Below, in pieces: positions 46,630 to 57,726 of a stretch of 64,000 nucleotides of DNA. This DNA is from Hetaerina americana (lineage: Eukaryota; Arthropoda; Insecta; Odonata; Calopterygidae), in NCBI GenBank assembly GCA_022747635.1, contig JAKTNV010000003.1, positions 48,586,475 through 48,650,474 of the forward strand. The letters run 5' to 3'. A program made the position numbers and the translations under genes. Below the pieces are notes generated by a model that saw only the letters and a list, made by a program, of their open reading frames with translations, searched no databases and had not been told where the DNA came from. How positions within the stretch are numbered: the first letter of the stretch is position 1; every line of letters starts with the position of its first letter.

Positions 46630-49600
46630 CTGTTCATAATATATTCACAGGCCCCCAAGTTAAATTTATGCATAGCATTCAATGAATGATACAAAAATTC
46701 TTCATTATAAAATATATTCTTTTATTATTACTTTTATAAGTAGGTATTAGAGTGGATCATATCCTAAGCACAGCCCTCAAAATCAAGTCTAGGTAGGAAT
46801 TGATTTCATTAATGAGCGAAGGAAATACAATTCCATCATGAGGAATACTAGTAAGAGTAGAACATCAATTAAACATTAGCAAACCTAACAGTGCAAATAT
46901 GTACACGAAACATGACTTTGCATGGTTTTACTAAAAGAATTTTTTTTGAGTTAACCAAGATTACTATCAGAAATTCCCAGAAAAGAAAATTAACCAAATA
47001 ATGGCAATTAGAGCAAGTGCACACACAACTACATGCATGTTATTAGCTGACTTTGTGATTGAATGAAAAAGCAACACTAAAGATATTTAAATAAAGCATA
47101 AGCTATAAGCAGAGAAAATGAGAAATCCAGAATTCCCTAAACATGTACGTATGTACGTTTTGAACTTAATGTTTTCTTAAGAGCATTCGCCTTCATTTTT
47201 TCACACTATTTTATCCTGATTCATGATATCGTAATTCAAGAACCTAGCCAATGGGCAATCACATCATGATTTGCAGTTGTCTGACCTTTTTGGCATTTCT
47301 TTTTACAGATTTCATCTTCAATTCTTTAAATCCTTTTTTCAATAAAATTTCAAAAATATAGACATTTTACTGTCAGGCATCATAAGTAATTGTATGACAA
47401 TTTATGTGTTTTAGGAACTCAGTTATCCACCAGGAAGGTCATGCTGTAAAAATAGTTAGTAACAAAAATCATTAAAAGGGGTTTTAAATGACTGATAGTA
47501 CTGATTAGCAAGGATGTCTGGAGTGTTTCTTCACCTAAATCAGAAGATTTCTGCCTTAAAGCCAAGATGTTTATGCCCAATATTTTTCATTGTCAGATGG
47601 TGAAATCATGGAATATATCAGATTTGAAGCCAAGCTACTGAGAGTATTCTATGTAAAGAGGCCTAAGTGTTGTCTTGACAAATCTCCATGTATCATTACA
47701 AGAGACAACAACTTATGGTTTGAACACTATCAGAGAAATATATTTTGACTAGTCCCTTGTTATCTCTCAGATATATAATGGAATGACTCTGGTTTCTTAA
47801 ATCATCTTGATAACATTTTGGAGAATTATACAAATGTCTTGTTGACATTTCAAGATATATTTAGCATAAATATTTAGAATACATTAATGAGAAGTATTTG
47901 CGAATGAAAATCAGCCCCAATTTTTGCAACCATCTTAAATTGATGAGAATAATTTGTCCATGACACATCCATCATTCTTTGTTAAAGATGTAAAAGTAAT
48001 GCATTTATGATGAAACATACATGAATAACATTTTTCGAATGACCCCTCCTTTCCAAAGTAACAAATCTTCAACCCTTCTTAAACTATCACATCCAAGACC
48101 TAGATTAAAATTTTTATAATTTGAATCTATATAACCTAAGCATTGTAGCATGATACATATACCCCTGCATAAAAAAGGTAACTAATTTACCAACTTCTAC
48201 CATGCTCAATGGGCAAAATCTCTTTCTACCCAAGGGATATCATTCTTGCTCTTTCCATCCAAATCTTCCCCATTCTCTGTTACTTCTCTTTTACTTCATT
48301 TAAAAGTGTAATATGCTGCAATGAAAACTGCCTTAAGTGGAATATATATCTGTTGAAAACTTGTGTCCACTAAAAAATATTTTAGTCCTGAAATACTCCA
48401 GGATTTTTGTGTATTCCCATTTCTTGTTAGATGGAAATTATCTGACATGGAAATGGAATCAATTATCACACGCATAAACCAAAGTAAACTCCAACCAAAC
48501 AACAACATTTCAACCAAAGGATGGCATTTGAGAGAAAGATTACTTCTCAAGCAGGTCTCACCTCAACCATTAACCTGAAACCATTTATTTATTTCTTTAA
48601 GGGAACCATAAAATACAATTAGCTATCTTTACATATTTGTTTGAACTTTCACTCTTAAGTGGAGGGGGGAGATTTTTTTAAGGATTAGACAGCAGCACTG
48701 AAGGTTTTGAGCACTTCATAACTTTTGATGATGCATTTCAAACTTGAAATGAATGTGAGATAGCAGTCAGCAATGAAGAGGGTGATCCAGACAGTGAATC
48801 ATATGAAGACTTATATTCAGCATTGAAAGGTGATAGAAACATAAAATCATAAGGGAAATCTTACTGAACTTAAAATTTTGGCCCAATCCAATTAGGAAAA
48901 GATAATTCAGACTTAAATAAGAGTTTCAATGGTACAACAAAGAATATAGAGAATTATATTACAAGAGAAAAGAAGAAAAAATAGCCAAAAATTATCAGAT
49001 ATGTAAATATTTAGTAATTACATTTTCATGTTATAGAAAATAAAAACTATTTTCGCATATGCAATAAGAGATAAATTGTGAACTTTCACTCAGTAAATTT
49101 ATTTCTGTCAACATGAGATACTGACATTTACTTTAACACTCCTCTGGCCACACCTTGAAGTGATATCAGAGCATTTCAACTTTTGTGGATTCCCATTGCT
49201 CGTTTGGTATAATGAAGACCTTAGAGTTAAAGTAGATGCATAAAAGAATCCAGTAGTAGATTAGGGCTACAATAAACATACTAATTAAGCTAAGCTTTGG
49301 TTCATTTTGCATTATGGACCATTTTCATAAAGATAATCCTGAATTCATTCCATTATGTTTACCATTTCTGTTTTATCAGTTTATCATTTATAAGTCTGAC
49401 AGGCCTCATCAAAAATAACATTATGTATTCTCTCATTAAGCAGATCAGTGCAGGAAGAAGAAAAAAAGGATTAGGTAAACTTTCAAAATGTTAGAGTGGA
49501 GAAAAGCAACCTAAATAGGACCCATGAATTGTTCTTCCATATAACTCACACTTTCACATGGGAACTGGGCACAACAATATTTAACCAAGAATGAAGCTTT

Positions 49601-51126
49601 TTTTTAATCCTAACACACTGGCCATTTAATGTTTATCATTGTATATTTGTGTCTTAATATAAAAATATACCAATCCAATTTAGAAATACATGCAAAAAAA
49701 TGCATATATGTAAATCAATTACAACTCAAGAAAGCAACAAATTAAGCAGACATAAAATGGTTAGGAAATGCTATGCACAACACACATATGTACTAATTAA
49801 TGAGTCATAGGAATGATCTCAACCCATACGATAATACACCACCCCTAATCTGACAAGACATTTTATTATTTAAATTCAATGACATTCAAATTTAAATGGT
49901 ACAATATAATATACATATACTCAACATTTTCAATTAATTCTGAAACAGATTCCAGATTGAAGTCTAATATACTATTTTTTGAGAGACTATAATCAAATAC
50001 AAATAAATGGGAGGCGTAAAAATTTAGGGGAGAGTGTCAGGGAATGCGTACAATCCCATCTATGGTTTACTCTCAATTTCCAAATCATGTTGGTCAACTA
50101 TGCCATTGTTATGCTATCAGCTACTGAAACTTGGGTGACCTGACATTGTTTTAAAGGACAGTAGATTTGACAACTCTGCAAGTACCTTATTGTAGAGATT
50201 TTCCAAGCCTTAAACTCAAACAAACTTTTCTCATTGCCAATTAGAGGTAAGTTATGACAGTTGAAATCATACCAGATGTGCCAACCACTGTTTCGATACT
50301 ATCCTTGAATTAATCCTCTATTCTCAAACAATCCATTGGTTTTCAAAGTATGTATAGATTTCTCATTCCTTTAGTTTCATAAAATGTCGATTCTAGTTTG
50401 GTTTCCTATTTGTAATAACAGTGATTTCCACAAATTTCACAGTTTCATTTCATGTGTGACATGATTAAAATTATATTCTAAATACTTTCCATACTTGATG
50501 GAAAATGACTATCATGGGGGAACCAAATGAGAAGAAGGTCAATGGCACACAAATGCATGCAACATAGAAAAGGATTTATGCAAATATACAGAATATTTTC
50601 TACAAGTAAATCTACTATGTTAGCATATGGGCCATGCTTTGAAATGACAGATAGGATATAATGAATGACAAGCACATCGAATTTGACAAGCTTAATTTTT
50701 CCTCAAAAATAACTTTGAGAAAAATTGCAAAAACAAAAGAAGGAAACACAAAGATAGCAAAAAAATAGAGTTATTAGAATCACAAATCACAGAGGATACA
50801 CGTGAAGGAAAAACAAATACTAGGAGAAGTTTTGTTCCAACATTCTTCGTATAAAACTTAACACAAATTTGTACCACCGAAAGTTTAATTTTATTTTTCA
50901 GCAACTCATGTTAGAGAATTTCTCTATGTAATAGCAAAATAACTAAAAAAATGTATTATATATTTCTAATTTTAAATAATATAAAGCAACTCAAAGAAGT
51001 ATCATTATTTTATTAATGTAATATTCCGATATAAAATGAGTTACTAATGAGCAAGCTGAAGGAGTTACTATGTGTCATTAAAAAATTAATGCTATATAAT
51101 GAATATTAACCAATTGCTTACAACAA

Positions 51127-51615
51127 CCATATTTTCCCATCGATAATGTGCACCTTATATATAACATGCACCCAGAACTTTGTAGTTATCATGAATTTGT
51201 ATAGATACCGCGTGCCCAGGGCTTCATAGTTATCTTGAACATGTATAGAGGCCGTGCATCTGTATATAAATCTATATATATGCTGATAAAAATTATATAT
51301 AGTGTGTATAAAAATATGTCTAAAGTATGTGGCGGCGGGGTAACATCCTCGTCTGCCATTCTAAGGGTCGCAGGTTCGATTCCCGCCTGGGTGAGTTTCC
51401 CTCCATCTAGGGCTTGGGTGTTTGTAAATGTGACCATTGTTATCATTGTTAATAGTTCGATGTAAAGGCCAAAATGTGCTGTTTTCGGACTTATACTGAA
51501 TAAATAAATAAATAAATAAATGTCTGTATTGGATGAGTATGAGTAAAAATACATCTATGTTTGGATGTTTTCAATTTTCATTACATAACGTGCCTGTTAT
51601 CAATGGGATAATAGG
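51127..51615. mobile_element. TIR MITE copy 2, interrupted by a SINE
   Basis: It is homologous throughout its ends to the element at 63121-63744. The left end CCATATTTTCCCATCGATAA and the right end TTATCAATGGGATAATAGG form diverged inverted repeats. Internal shared blocks include ACCCAGAACTTTGTAGTTAT, CATAGTTATCTTGAAC and ATATATAGTGTGT. A SINE lies inside (51322-51544). No coding capacity. Confidence 0.78.
51322..51544 (+). mobile_element. tRNA-derived SINE (family D) inside the MITE
   Basis: It starts near GTGGCGGCGGGGTAACATCC, with a B box in GGTCGCAGGTTCGATTCCCG. A body follows (GGCTTGGGTGTTTGTAAATG, GGCCAAAATGTGCTGTTTTC) and then an (AAAT)n stretch at 51499-51522. Flanking TAAAAATA (51308 and 51545), extended imperfectly to 14 bp, is the likely target duplication. 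The pol III-type head indicates a tRNA origin. Confidence 0.75.
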
Positions 51616-51865
51616 ATAATTACTTTCAGTTTTTACATAGTAGATATAAAAAATATATGTCTATGAATAAAACTTTAAGACAGCCTGTATTTATTCAGAA
51701 AATTATTTAAAAAAATATGTATCTGCATTACTTTACGCAGGCTAACAAAATTATTTGAATTTAACTTCAATGCAACTTGAAAAAAAGACCACATATATAT
51801 TTTGCAAAGGAAATAATTCTTTCCTAATTAGCGCTGAAACCCTCATTGAATTAAGTAAAACTGAC

Positions 51866-51965
51866 CTGCAGGGCGAAGTACTTTATGAGGCTCATCTGAT
51901 TCCAGAGGTTCACTGAGTCCAACTTCATTTCGTGCAAATATCCTTAGCAGATATTCATGCCCCTC
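51866..51965 (-). CDS. FN3-array gene exon 6: C-terminal part of FN3 domain 4
   Basis: A 100-nt exon (phase 0 to 1) has acceptor CTTATCCATAG and donor GCAG|GTCAGT. It reads EGHEYLLRIFARNEVGLSEP then LESDEPHKVLRPA, the F/G strands that complete the domain begun in exon 5. It ends one base into a codon. That phase fits both the cassette exon at 46453-46629 and the FN3 exon at 40738-40900, so alternative splicing at this point would keep frame. The exon is too short to be found by ORF length and was located from the domain signature and splice signals. Confidence 0.88.
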
Positions 51966-52312
51966 CTATGGATAAGTAAGAAGAGAGCAGAAATGTATCA
52001 TATTTTATCCTTAAGCCTTTTTATTAGTACTTATACTACCTCATTATTTTAGTGATGCACATTAGTTATGCATAAATGTCAAGTATTATTTTCATGAAAA
52101 ATTTACTACAAGATTTTTATAGAGGCATGTACACACTGAGATCCACTGCACAGCGATCATTTTTCCATTAAGTGTTTGTAGACACAACAAAATACATTAG
52201 ATTTGCATTTTGTGAATGCCCTACAATACTTCGGATCTGGGCAATATAACATTTCATATTGAAATGTAATGAAATAATTGACTTTGTAATTCCACACACT
52301 TTATTTAAAAAC

Positions 52313-52353
52313 ACACGACCCAGGTTTCGACGTTGAACGTCATCATCAGGTGG
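52313..52353 (-). ncRNA. Hammerhead-ribozyme-like motif, Penelope left end
   Basis: Inverted copy of the motif at 54456-54496, with CTGATGA, the GACGT/ACGTC stem, GAAA and the short CC-TG-GG stem III all conserved on the minus strand. Each end of the palindromic element therefore has an outward-facing copy. Confidence 0.75.
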
Positions 52354-52482
52354 TCCTCATAGAAGCACGCTGGCTATATATACCTTCTGATCATAGGAGG
52401 GGGGGGTTGGTCAGAGAGGGAGGTCGGAGGGGTAAAAAAGGTTACAATGTAGCTGGGAAGAAAAGAGAATTACATTTTTGAT

Positions 52483-52870
52483 TTAGAAGAGTGGTAGGTC
52501 TAGGAGTGGGGAGTGGGAGGGATACAAAATTTCGTTGGCAAGATCATCTTTCCAACGGACACATTTCAAAATTTCTAACTGCTCCAAAGCATCGAGCCTT
52601 TGACCTTTTTCTTCAAAATGAATAATTTTTGTCACAAAGTCACTTTTGTGATCACTTTCGATGAGGTGTTTTGCAAAGAGGGATGTTATGTTCTTATTTT
52701 TTACACATGTTTGGTGTTCTTTAATCCTTTCTTTAAATTTCCGTCCTGTTTGTCCAATATACTTTGTGCTACAATCCGAGCACTTTAACTCATACACTCC
52801 ACTCCTCTCGTTTTCGGGGACTTTGTCTTTAGTGTGAGAGATCAGGTTCTTAAGGCATGAACGACTGTAA
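52483..52870 (-). pseudogene. Penelope GIY-YIG endonuclease domain, left arm
   Basis: The open segment reads YELKCSDCSTKYIGQTGRKF then KERIKEHQTCVKNKN, the GIY-YIG nuclease signature (Y...YIGQTGR...R..EH). It continues to FAKHLIESDHKSDF, DALEQLEILKCVRWKDDLA and ends LLDLPLF. The in-frame region extends upstream of the first ATG (52797) through the S-C-L-K-N-L linker, so the ATG is not a true start. In an intact element it would be fused to the RT. Here the homopolymer frameshift separates them. The domain nicks target DNA during retrotransposition. Confidence 0.92.
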
Positions 52871-52879
52871 AAGGCACAT

Positions 52880-53518
52880 TTAATTTTTTTTTTTAGGTAA
52901 ACTTTTAATTACTTTTTGAGAAATAGTCCCAAGATATAGTATTCTCCGCCATTTGGCAGTGGGATCTTTTACATGTTCGGGGTTGTAAATGTGGCTTAAG
53001 GCTATTTTTGTAAGTTTATTCCGGTAAAGTTTATTTATTAGATCTTCTGAATACCCATTGTTTACTGCTAACGTTTTAATTACATTAAGTTCCTTATTTA
53101 CATTGAATTTTGACATAGGGATAGCGGTCAAATGGTGGATCATTGCATGAAATGCCGAAAGCTTTTGGGTGAAGCAATGCCTTGAAGAGGAATTAATTAA
53201 TTGGTCTGTATACATTTCTTTCCTAAAAATGGAATACTGTAACCCATCTTTGTCTTTAGAAATGGATAGGTCGAGGAAATTCAGGGAACCTTTTTCCTCT
53301 TTTTCACACGTGAATTGTACATTAGAATTGATAGAATTTAGATGTGCTAGAAACTGATCTAGTTGCCTATCAGAACCTGTCCACACACAGAAGACATCGT
53401 CTACATATCTTAACCAACAAAATACATTATTAATGAGAGGGTAGGCTGAGGAGAACAAAACTTTTTCAAAATTGTCCATATACATATCGGCCAGGAGTGG
53501 GGACAAGGGCGAGCCCAT
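52880..53518 (-). pseudogene. Penelope reverse transcriptase, C-terminal part (left arm and centre)
   Basis: A 212-codon frame starts MGSPLSPLLADMYMDNFEK (RT motif 4, GSPLSPLLA). It has CWLRYVDDVFCVWTG (catalytic YVDD), LNFLDLSISKDKDG (motif 6) and a long thumb region (AFHAMIHHLTAIPMSKFN, LAVNNGYSEDLINKLYRNKL, AKWRRILYLGTISQKVIKSL). It is 5'-truncated because the fingers and upstream RT motifs are absent. It ends PKKKN at a run of 11 A residues (minus strand) that throws it out of frame with the endonuclease domain just downstream. The family copies DNA by target-primed reverse transcription. Confidence 0.93.
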
Positions 53519-53664
53519 GGCTAAACCATTGGGTTGTTGGAAATAGGTACCATTAAAAATGAAATTTCAAATGAAATGAAATTTCGAATGAAATTAAAAA
53601 TGAAAAATTATTTCATTCCTCTTCAAGGCATTGCTTCACCCAAAAGCTTTCGGCATTTCATGCA

Positions 53665-53967
53665 ATGATCCACCATTTGACCGCTATCCCTATGTCAAAA
53701 TTCAATGTAAATAAGGAACTTAATGTAATTAAAACGTTAGCAGTAAACAATGGGTATTCAGAAGATCTAATAAATAAACTTTACCGGAATAAACTTACAA
53801 AAATAGCCTTAAGCCACATTTACAACCCCGAACATGTAAAAGATCCCACTGCCAAATGGCGGAGAATACTATATCTTGGGACTATTTCTCAAAAAGTAAT
53901 TAAAAGTTTACCTAAAAAAAAAAAATTAAATGTGCCTTTTACAGTCGTTCATGCCTTAAGAACCTGA
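53665..53967 (+). pseudogene. Penelope RT thumb region, right arm
   Basis: This inverted duplicate of the left-arm RT tail begins MIHHLTAIPMSKFNVNKELN and is identical to it through IKSLPKKK. A 12-A run gives a different frameshift (KKKKLNVPF...) from the left arm's 11-A run. No catalytic RT motif is in this arm. Confidence 0.92.
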
Positions 53968-54011
53968 TCTCTCACACTAAAGACAAAGTCCCCGAAAACG
54001 AGAGGAGTGGA

Positions 54012-54326
54012 GTGTATGAGTTAAAGTGCTCGGATTGTAGCACAAAGTATATTGGACAAACAGGACGGAAATTTAAAGAAAGGATTAAAGAACACCAAAC
54101 ATGTGTAAAAAATAAGAACATAACATCCCTCTTTGCAAAACACCTCATCGAAAGTGATCACAAAAGTGACTTTGTGACAAAAATTATTCATTTTGAAGAA
54201 AAAGGTCAAAGGCTCGATGCTTTGGAGCAGTTAGAAATTTTGAAATGTGTCCGTTGGAAAGATGATCTTGCCAACGAAATTTTGTATCCCTCCCACTCCC
54301 CACTCCTAGACCTACCACTCTTCTAA
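54012..54326 (+). pseudogene. Penelope GIY-YIG endonuclease domain, right arm
   Basis: Identical at the protein level over 104 codons to the left-arm copy (52483-52797). It has the GIY-YIG motif KYIGQTGRKFKERIKEH and the C-terminal LYPSHSPLLDLPLF. It is out of frame with the preceding RT tail because of the 12-A run. It is a domain fragment, not a free-standing gene. Confidence 0.92.
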
Positions 54327-54455
54327 ATCAAAAATGTAATTCTCTTTTCTTCCCAGCTACATTGTAACCTTTTTTACCCCTCCGACCTCCCTCTCTGACC
54401 AACCCCCCCCTCCTATGATCAGAAGGTATATATAGCCAGCGTGCTTCTATGAGGA

Positions 54456-54496
54456 CCACCTGATGATGACGTTCAACGTCGAAACCTGGGTCGTGT
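54456..54496 (+). ncRNA. Hammerhead-ribozyme-like motif, Penelope right end
   Basis: The sequence contains CTGATGA (54460-54466), then a stem II GACGT-TCA-ACGTC (54468-54480), then GAAA (54481-54484). A minimal stem III CC-TG-GG follows, ending in a GTC-type cleavage site at 54490-54492. The flanks CAC and GTG can pair as stem I. The one departure from consensus is an extra T between CTGATGA and stem II. Hammerheads with tiny stem III are established in Penelope terminal repeats and usually act as dimers. Activity here is inferred. Confidence 0.75.
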
Positions 54497-55911
54497 GTTT
54501 TTAAATAAAGTGTGTGGAATTACAAAGTCAATTATTTCATTACATTTCAATATGTTATGCAAATTCCACAAAGTTACGGCTGAGACAACAAATAACATTT
54601 CATATAAACTAATGCAAACTATAAAAATAATTCAAATTGTCTGATTAGATTTTGCCTGCAATTCCACAAAGTAAAAATCATTAAATTCACATTTATATTC
54701 TATTCCTCAAACATTTTTTCAAGCGAAAAATGTAATATTTCAAATGATACTAGAATGGTTCCAAGGTACTAAAAGGAATATTTTCATTTATGAAAGGGTT
54801 TATTAATATTATTATTTTCAGATATGATATTTAAAAGTCTCCAGAATTGCCTCTGATAGACCTATGGGGAAGTCTCCAGCAACCTTTCAGAGTTTTCAAA
54901 GAGTTTCATGAGGTTTTAAAAATATTTTTAGCCAGTTGAAACATTTTCTGCTGAAAAAAGACTTTCTGACACAGAAAAATTGAGAAATCTCTGAATGGAA
55001 ATTTTATCACCTAGATCATGATCCCAGGTAAGACAAATGATTTTTCCAGCAATAAATTTTTCAAGTTTTTTGTTCATGTAAATTAATGACTCCACCAATG
55101 CTAATGTTTCACCATTTCCCACAGTTTCTTGATTTCCATCTTATTAAATCTATTATTAAAATGTTATATTTATCATCAGTGAAAAATATCATTGATGTCA
55201 ATAATGCCAAGGATACTTTTTGAAAATACAGTTGTTACCAAAATATGGACTATGCAAATTGATTTTTTTGGAACATATGACAGGAAAAGAAATTAATTCA
55301 TATAGAATAATTTAACCAATACCCCCTGTAAGATTACAAGTCAACACATAGCAAAGTTTTGCTGCATGAGACCTTTCATCAAAATGAAGTAAAAACACAA
55401 AAGCACTACCAAATCACATAACATGACAATATTCTGACTTCCAACTCAAGCTACATTTGAACATTTCATTACACAATAAACTTTGATAAATATTCAAGCT
55501 ATGAATTTATCCACATATTTTTTCCAGCTAATTCCTATCTGCATAGATATGTATTCAATAAAAATCATGTGCAGTGATTGGGGATATGACAAGACGCAAT
55601 ATTTGGCTCAGTTATTATCAATAATTTTAAGAGAAGGCCAGACTTGAGTTATATCATGCTAGCTACTGAAAATACTTGATCTGACAGGAGGAAAACTGGC
55701 TTTGAAAAGTTTTAAGGTAGTCAAAATTACATAAAAAAGTAATTTAAATTATGATATAATAAATTAATCCCTAAGGATTGTCTTTCTGTGCATCTGAAAT
55801 TTATTTTAATAACACTTTACCAAACAAAGTTATATCAATACTTTAAAACAGAGCATTAAAACCTACGTCTACACTGGTTCTTCTCTTTGCTCTCATTTTG
55901 ATACTCCTTAC

Positions 55912-56117
55912 CTGTAGATCTTTAATGGTCAATTTTTGAACATCTGCTTTCACGCGTCCAACCTCCATCCACATTGTTTTCCTAACATCTCTAATGGCAA
56001 TGGTGTAACTTTCAAGTGGAGCACCACCATCACTCTCTGGTCGACCCCATTCAATAATAATTGCATTAGGGCCAATACCACGAATCTCCAATGGTGCGGT
56101 GGGAGGGGATGGAGGTG
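55912..56117 (-). CDS. FN3-array gene exon 5: N-terminal two-thirds of FN3 domain 4
   Basis: A 206-nt exon starts in phase 1 and ends in phase 0, with acceptor TTTTCAAAG and donor CAG|GTAAGG. It encodes SPPSPPTAPLEIRGIGPN, then AIIIEWGRPESDGGAPLESY (B-strand Trp and the PxxDGGxPLxxY motif). It continues with TIAIRDVRKTMWMEVGRV and ends KLTIKDLQ at the E-F loop. The F and G strands come from the exon at 51866-51965, about 4 kb away across an intron that carries the palindromic Penelope element. The first methionine in this frame lies within the intron, so this is an internal exon, not a small independent gene. Confidence 0.92.
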
Positions 56118-57019
56118 CTTTGAAAAGGAAGAAGAGGTATACAATGAGCATTGCAAGTTTGGTGCTGGAATGTTACATTTTTAAAACAACTATTTTCATA
56201 AAAAGTTGCAATTTATAAACATATATTTTTTAAATTGGGTTAATATGACAAATAAACATTGTCAACATTGATAAATCCTATTTTGTTTTATTACACAGGA
56301 ACAGACTCTCATATCATTATCAATTTGGACTGAAAGGGAGCCTAATGAGTCTGTTATCCAGGATCAAAGTCAAGAGAGTAATACCTGTTTCACTGTCACC
56401 TTAGTTTTCCCTCATTATTACAATTACATAAAAGCTCAACACTATTTATCATCATATTTCATTTTTAGATACTGCAACAGCATTTAATTATACAGAAAGC
56501 TGTACTACTTATTGGTAAGATCAATCTGAATCTTATTCTTGAATAATTTTCATATAAGTAGGATTGATTTTGTCCAAATATCATTTGGAGAAGTTGATAA
56601 AAAGTTAAACTATTGCAATGATGACTATAGTTACTAATCCTATTCTCTCTTCCTTACCCAAGTATAAGAAAGTGATTACTGTTAGTTTTATGTACAAGCC
56701 ATTAAATTATTTTATGTGTTCCTCGGAACTGTTAAATGCATGTCTGTTGGTGCTAGATTTGTACTCTTTGTTTTTCTATAAAATTCCCTTATGTAATTAG
56801 CTGTTCAGTACATTATTATTACAACTAGTTAACCATAAATATACATTAATGTTTCATCGGTATATATAGGCAAGAGTATGTGTAACTAAAATGTTTTAAC
56901 AAAGTAAATGCATTACTGGACCAACATCGATGAATATATTTATCTCAATTCTTTATTATTTATATGATAATGTTTGCAATAACATTTTTATGAATAAAAG
57001 ATATTTAAATTATACTCAC
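56118..57019 (-). other. FN3-gene intron between exons 4 and 5
   Basis: This 902-bp AT-rich intron has GTGAGT and AG ends. No mobile element or conserved ORF was recognised. Confidence 0.75.
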
Positions 57020-57214
57020 AAGCATGTGTCTTAAGGCTGACACAATCTGTCTCTGCAGGCTCACTTAATCCAATACTATTCTCAGCATATACACGGAAGT
57101 AGTACTCTGACTTTTCTTTCAAATTCATGACACAATGAGATGTAACTGAAGGCTCCAAGGTGATAACTTTTTCCCATTTTGTACTAGATGAAATTCTCTT
57201 TTCAATTATGTAAC
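57020..57214 (-). CDS. FN3-array gene exon 4: C-terminal half of FN3 domain 3
   Basis: A 195-nt exon, phase 1 to 1, has an acceptor TCTTTTTAG and a donor GTGAGT. It encodes GYIIEKRISSSTKWEKV (C/C' strands with the usual W-x-x-V), then VMNLKEKSEYYFRVYAEN and SIGLSEPAETD. The latter is the canonical FN3 F/G-strand block YxFRVxAEN-xxGxSxP. Together with exon 3 it forms one complete domain. It ends KTHA plus a split Ser codon that continues into the exon at 55912-56117. Open reading, splice signals and phase all agree. Confidence 0.92.
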
Positions 57215-57642
57215 CTAAAAAGAGTAAAATTAGAAAAAAATAATTAACCCATGTATAAATATACTTGAAAAGAAATGCTCTTCAGGAACAACATAAATAT
57301 ATAAAAAATTTGTTAAAATATTTATGCATGGAACACAGAGAAAGGATACCCGCATATCTGGTCCACATTTTGATGGCATGGCCGTCAATATCAGAATGCC
57401 ATTCTTGGAGGGAGAGTGGAGAGGATATGCATTGTGGGGGGGGGGGGAGGTGAGAAGGGGAGAGGAAGTAAGAAATCAGGGGATGTGTAGGCGACTATTG
57501 GATGGTCCGGGGGGAGGCTTTAATTAGGGAGTCCAGGAGGCTTGAATGACTGAAGCGCCCAGATATGCACCATCTCATGTGCTCTCATGTCTATCTATAC
57601 TGCTTTGCAGATTTACTGAAACAAACAGATTCCTTCCTGATT

Positions 57643-57643
<1 letters not shown>

Positions 57644-57726
<83 letters not shown>
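57644..57726. repeat. (TA)n(CA)n microsatellite, left flank of Penelope 2
   Basis: About 34 TA units followed by a CA run, immediately before the Penelope sequence. Confidence 0.97.

Larger units (their letters stand above)
40901..51865 (-). other. FN3-gene intron, about 11 kb, with cassette exon and repeats
   Basis: It contains a SINE at 41777-42134, a CR1-like fragment at 42430-43390, the candidate exon at 46453-46629 and a MITE with a SINE at 51127-51615. 43391-46417 and 46630-51126 are AT-rich with no recognised feature. Confidence 0.75.
52260..54591. mobile_element. Penelope-like element as a 2.3-kb inverted duplicate with 14-bp target duplication
   Basis: It is flanked by perfect ATAACATTTCATAT repeats (52246-52259 and 54592-54605), so the whole inverted structure behaves as one insertion. 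The left arm (about 52260-53195, minus orientation) and right arm (about 53616-54551, plus orientation) are near-identical inverted copies of the 3' portion. Each holds the RT tail, a GIY-YIG endonuclease and a terminal repeat. The single-copy centre (about 53196-53615) extends the minus-strand copy further 5' through the RT YVDD region. Both outer ends carry hammerhead-like motifs. Identity between the arms implies recent insertion. Inverted partial copies are known for Penelope elements. Confidence 0.92.
51966..55911 (-). other. FN3-gene intron containing the palindromic Penelope element
   Basis: The intron between exons 5 and 6. The Penelope element (52260-54591) occupies most of its left half. 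54606-55911 is AT-rich and featureless. Confidence 0.8.

Noticed and set aside
55936..56184. Overlapping ORFs on the plus strand opposite the FN3 exon
   Set aside because: They are antisense shadows of exon 5 without domain signature or splice context.
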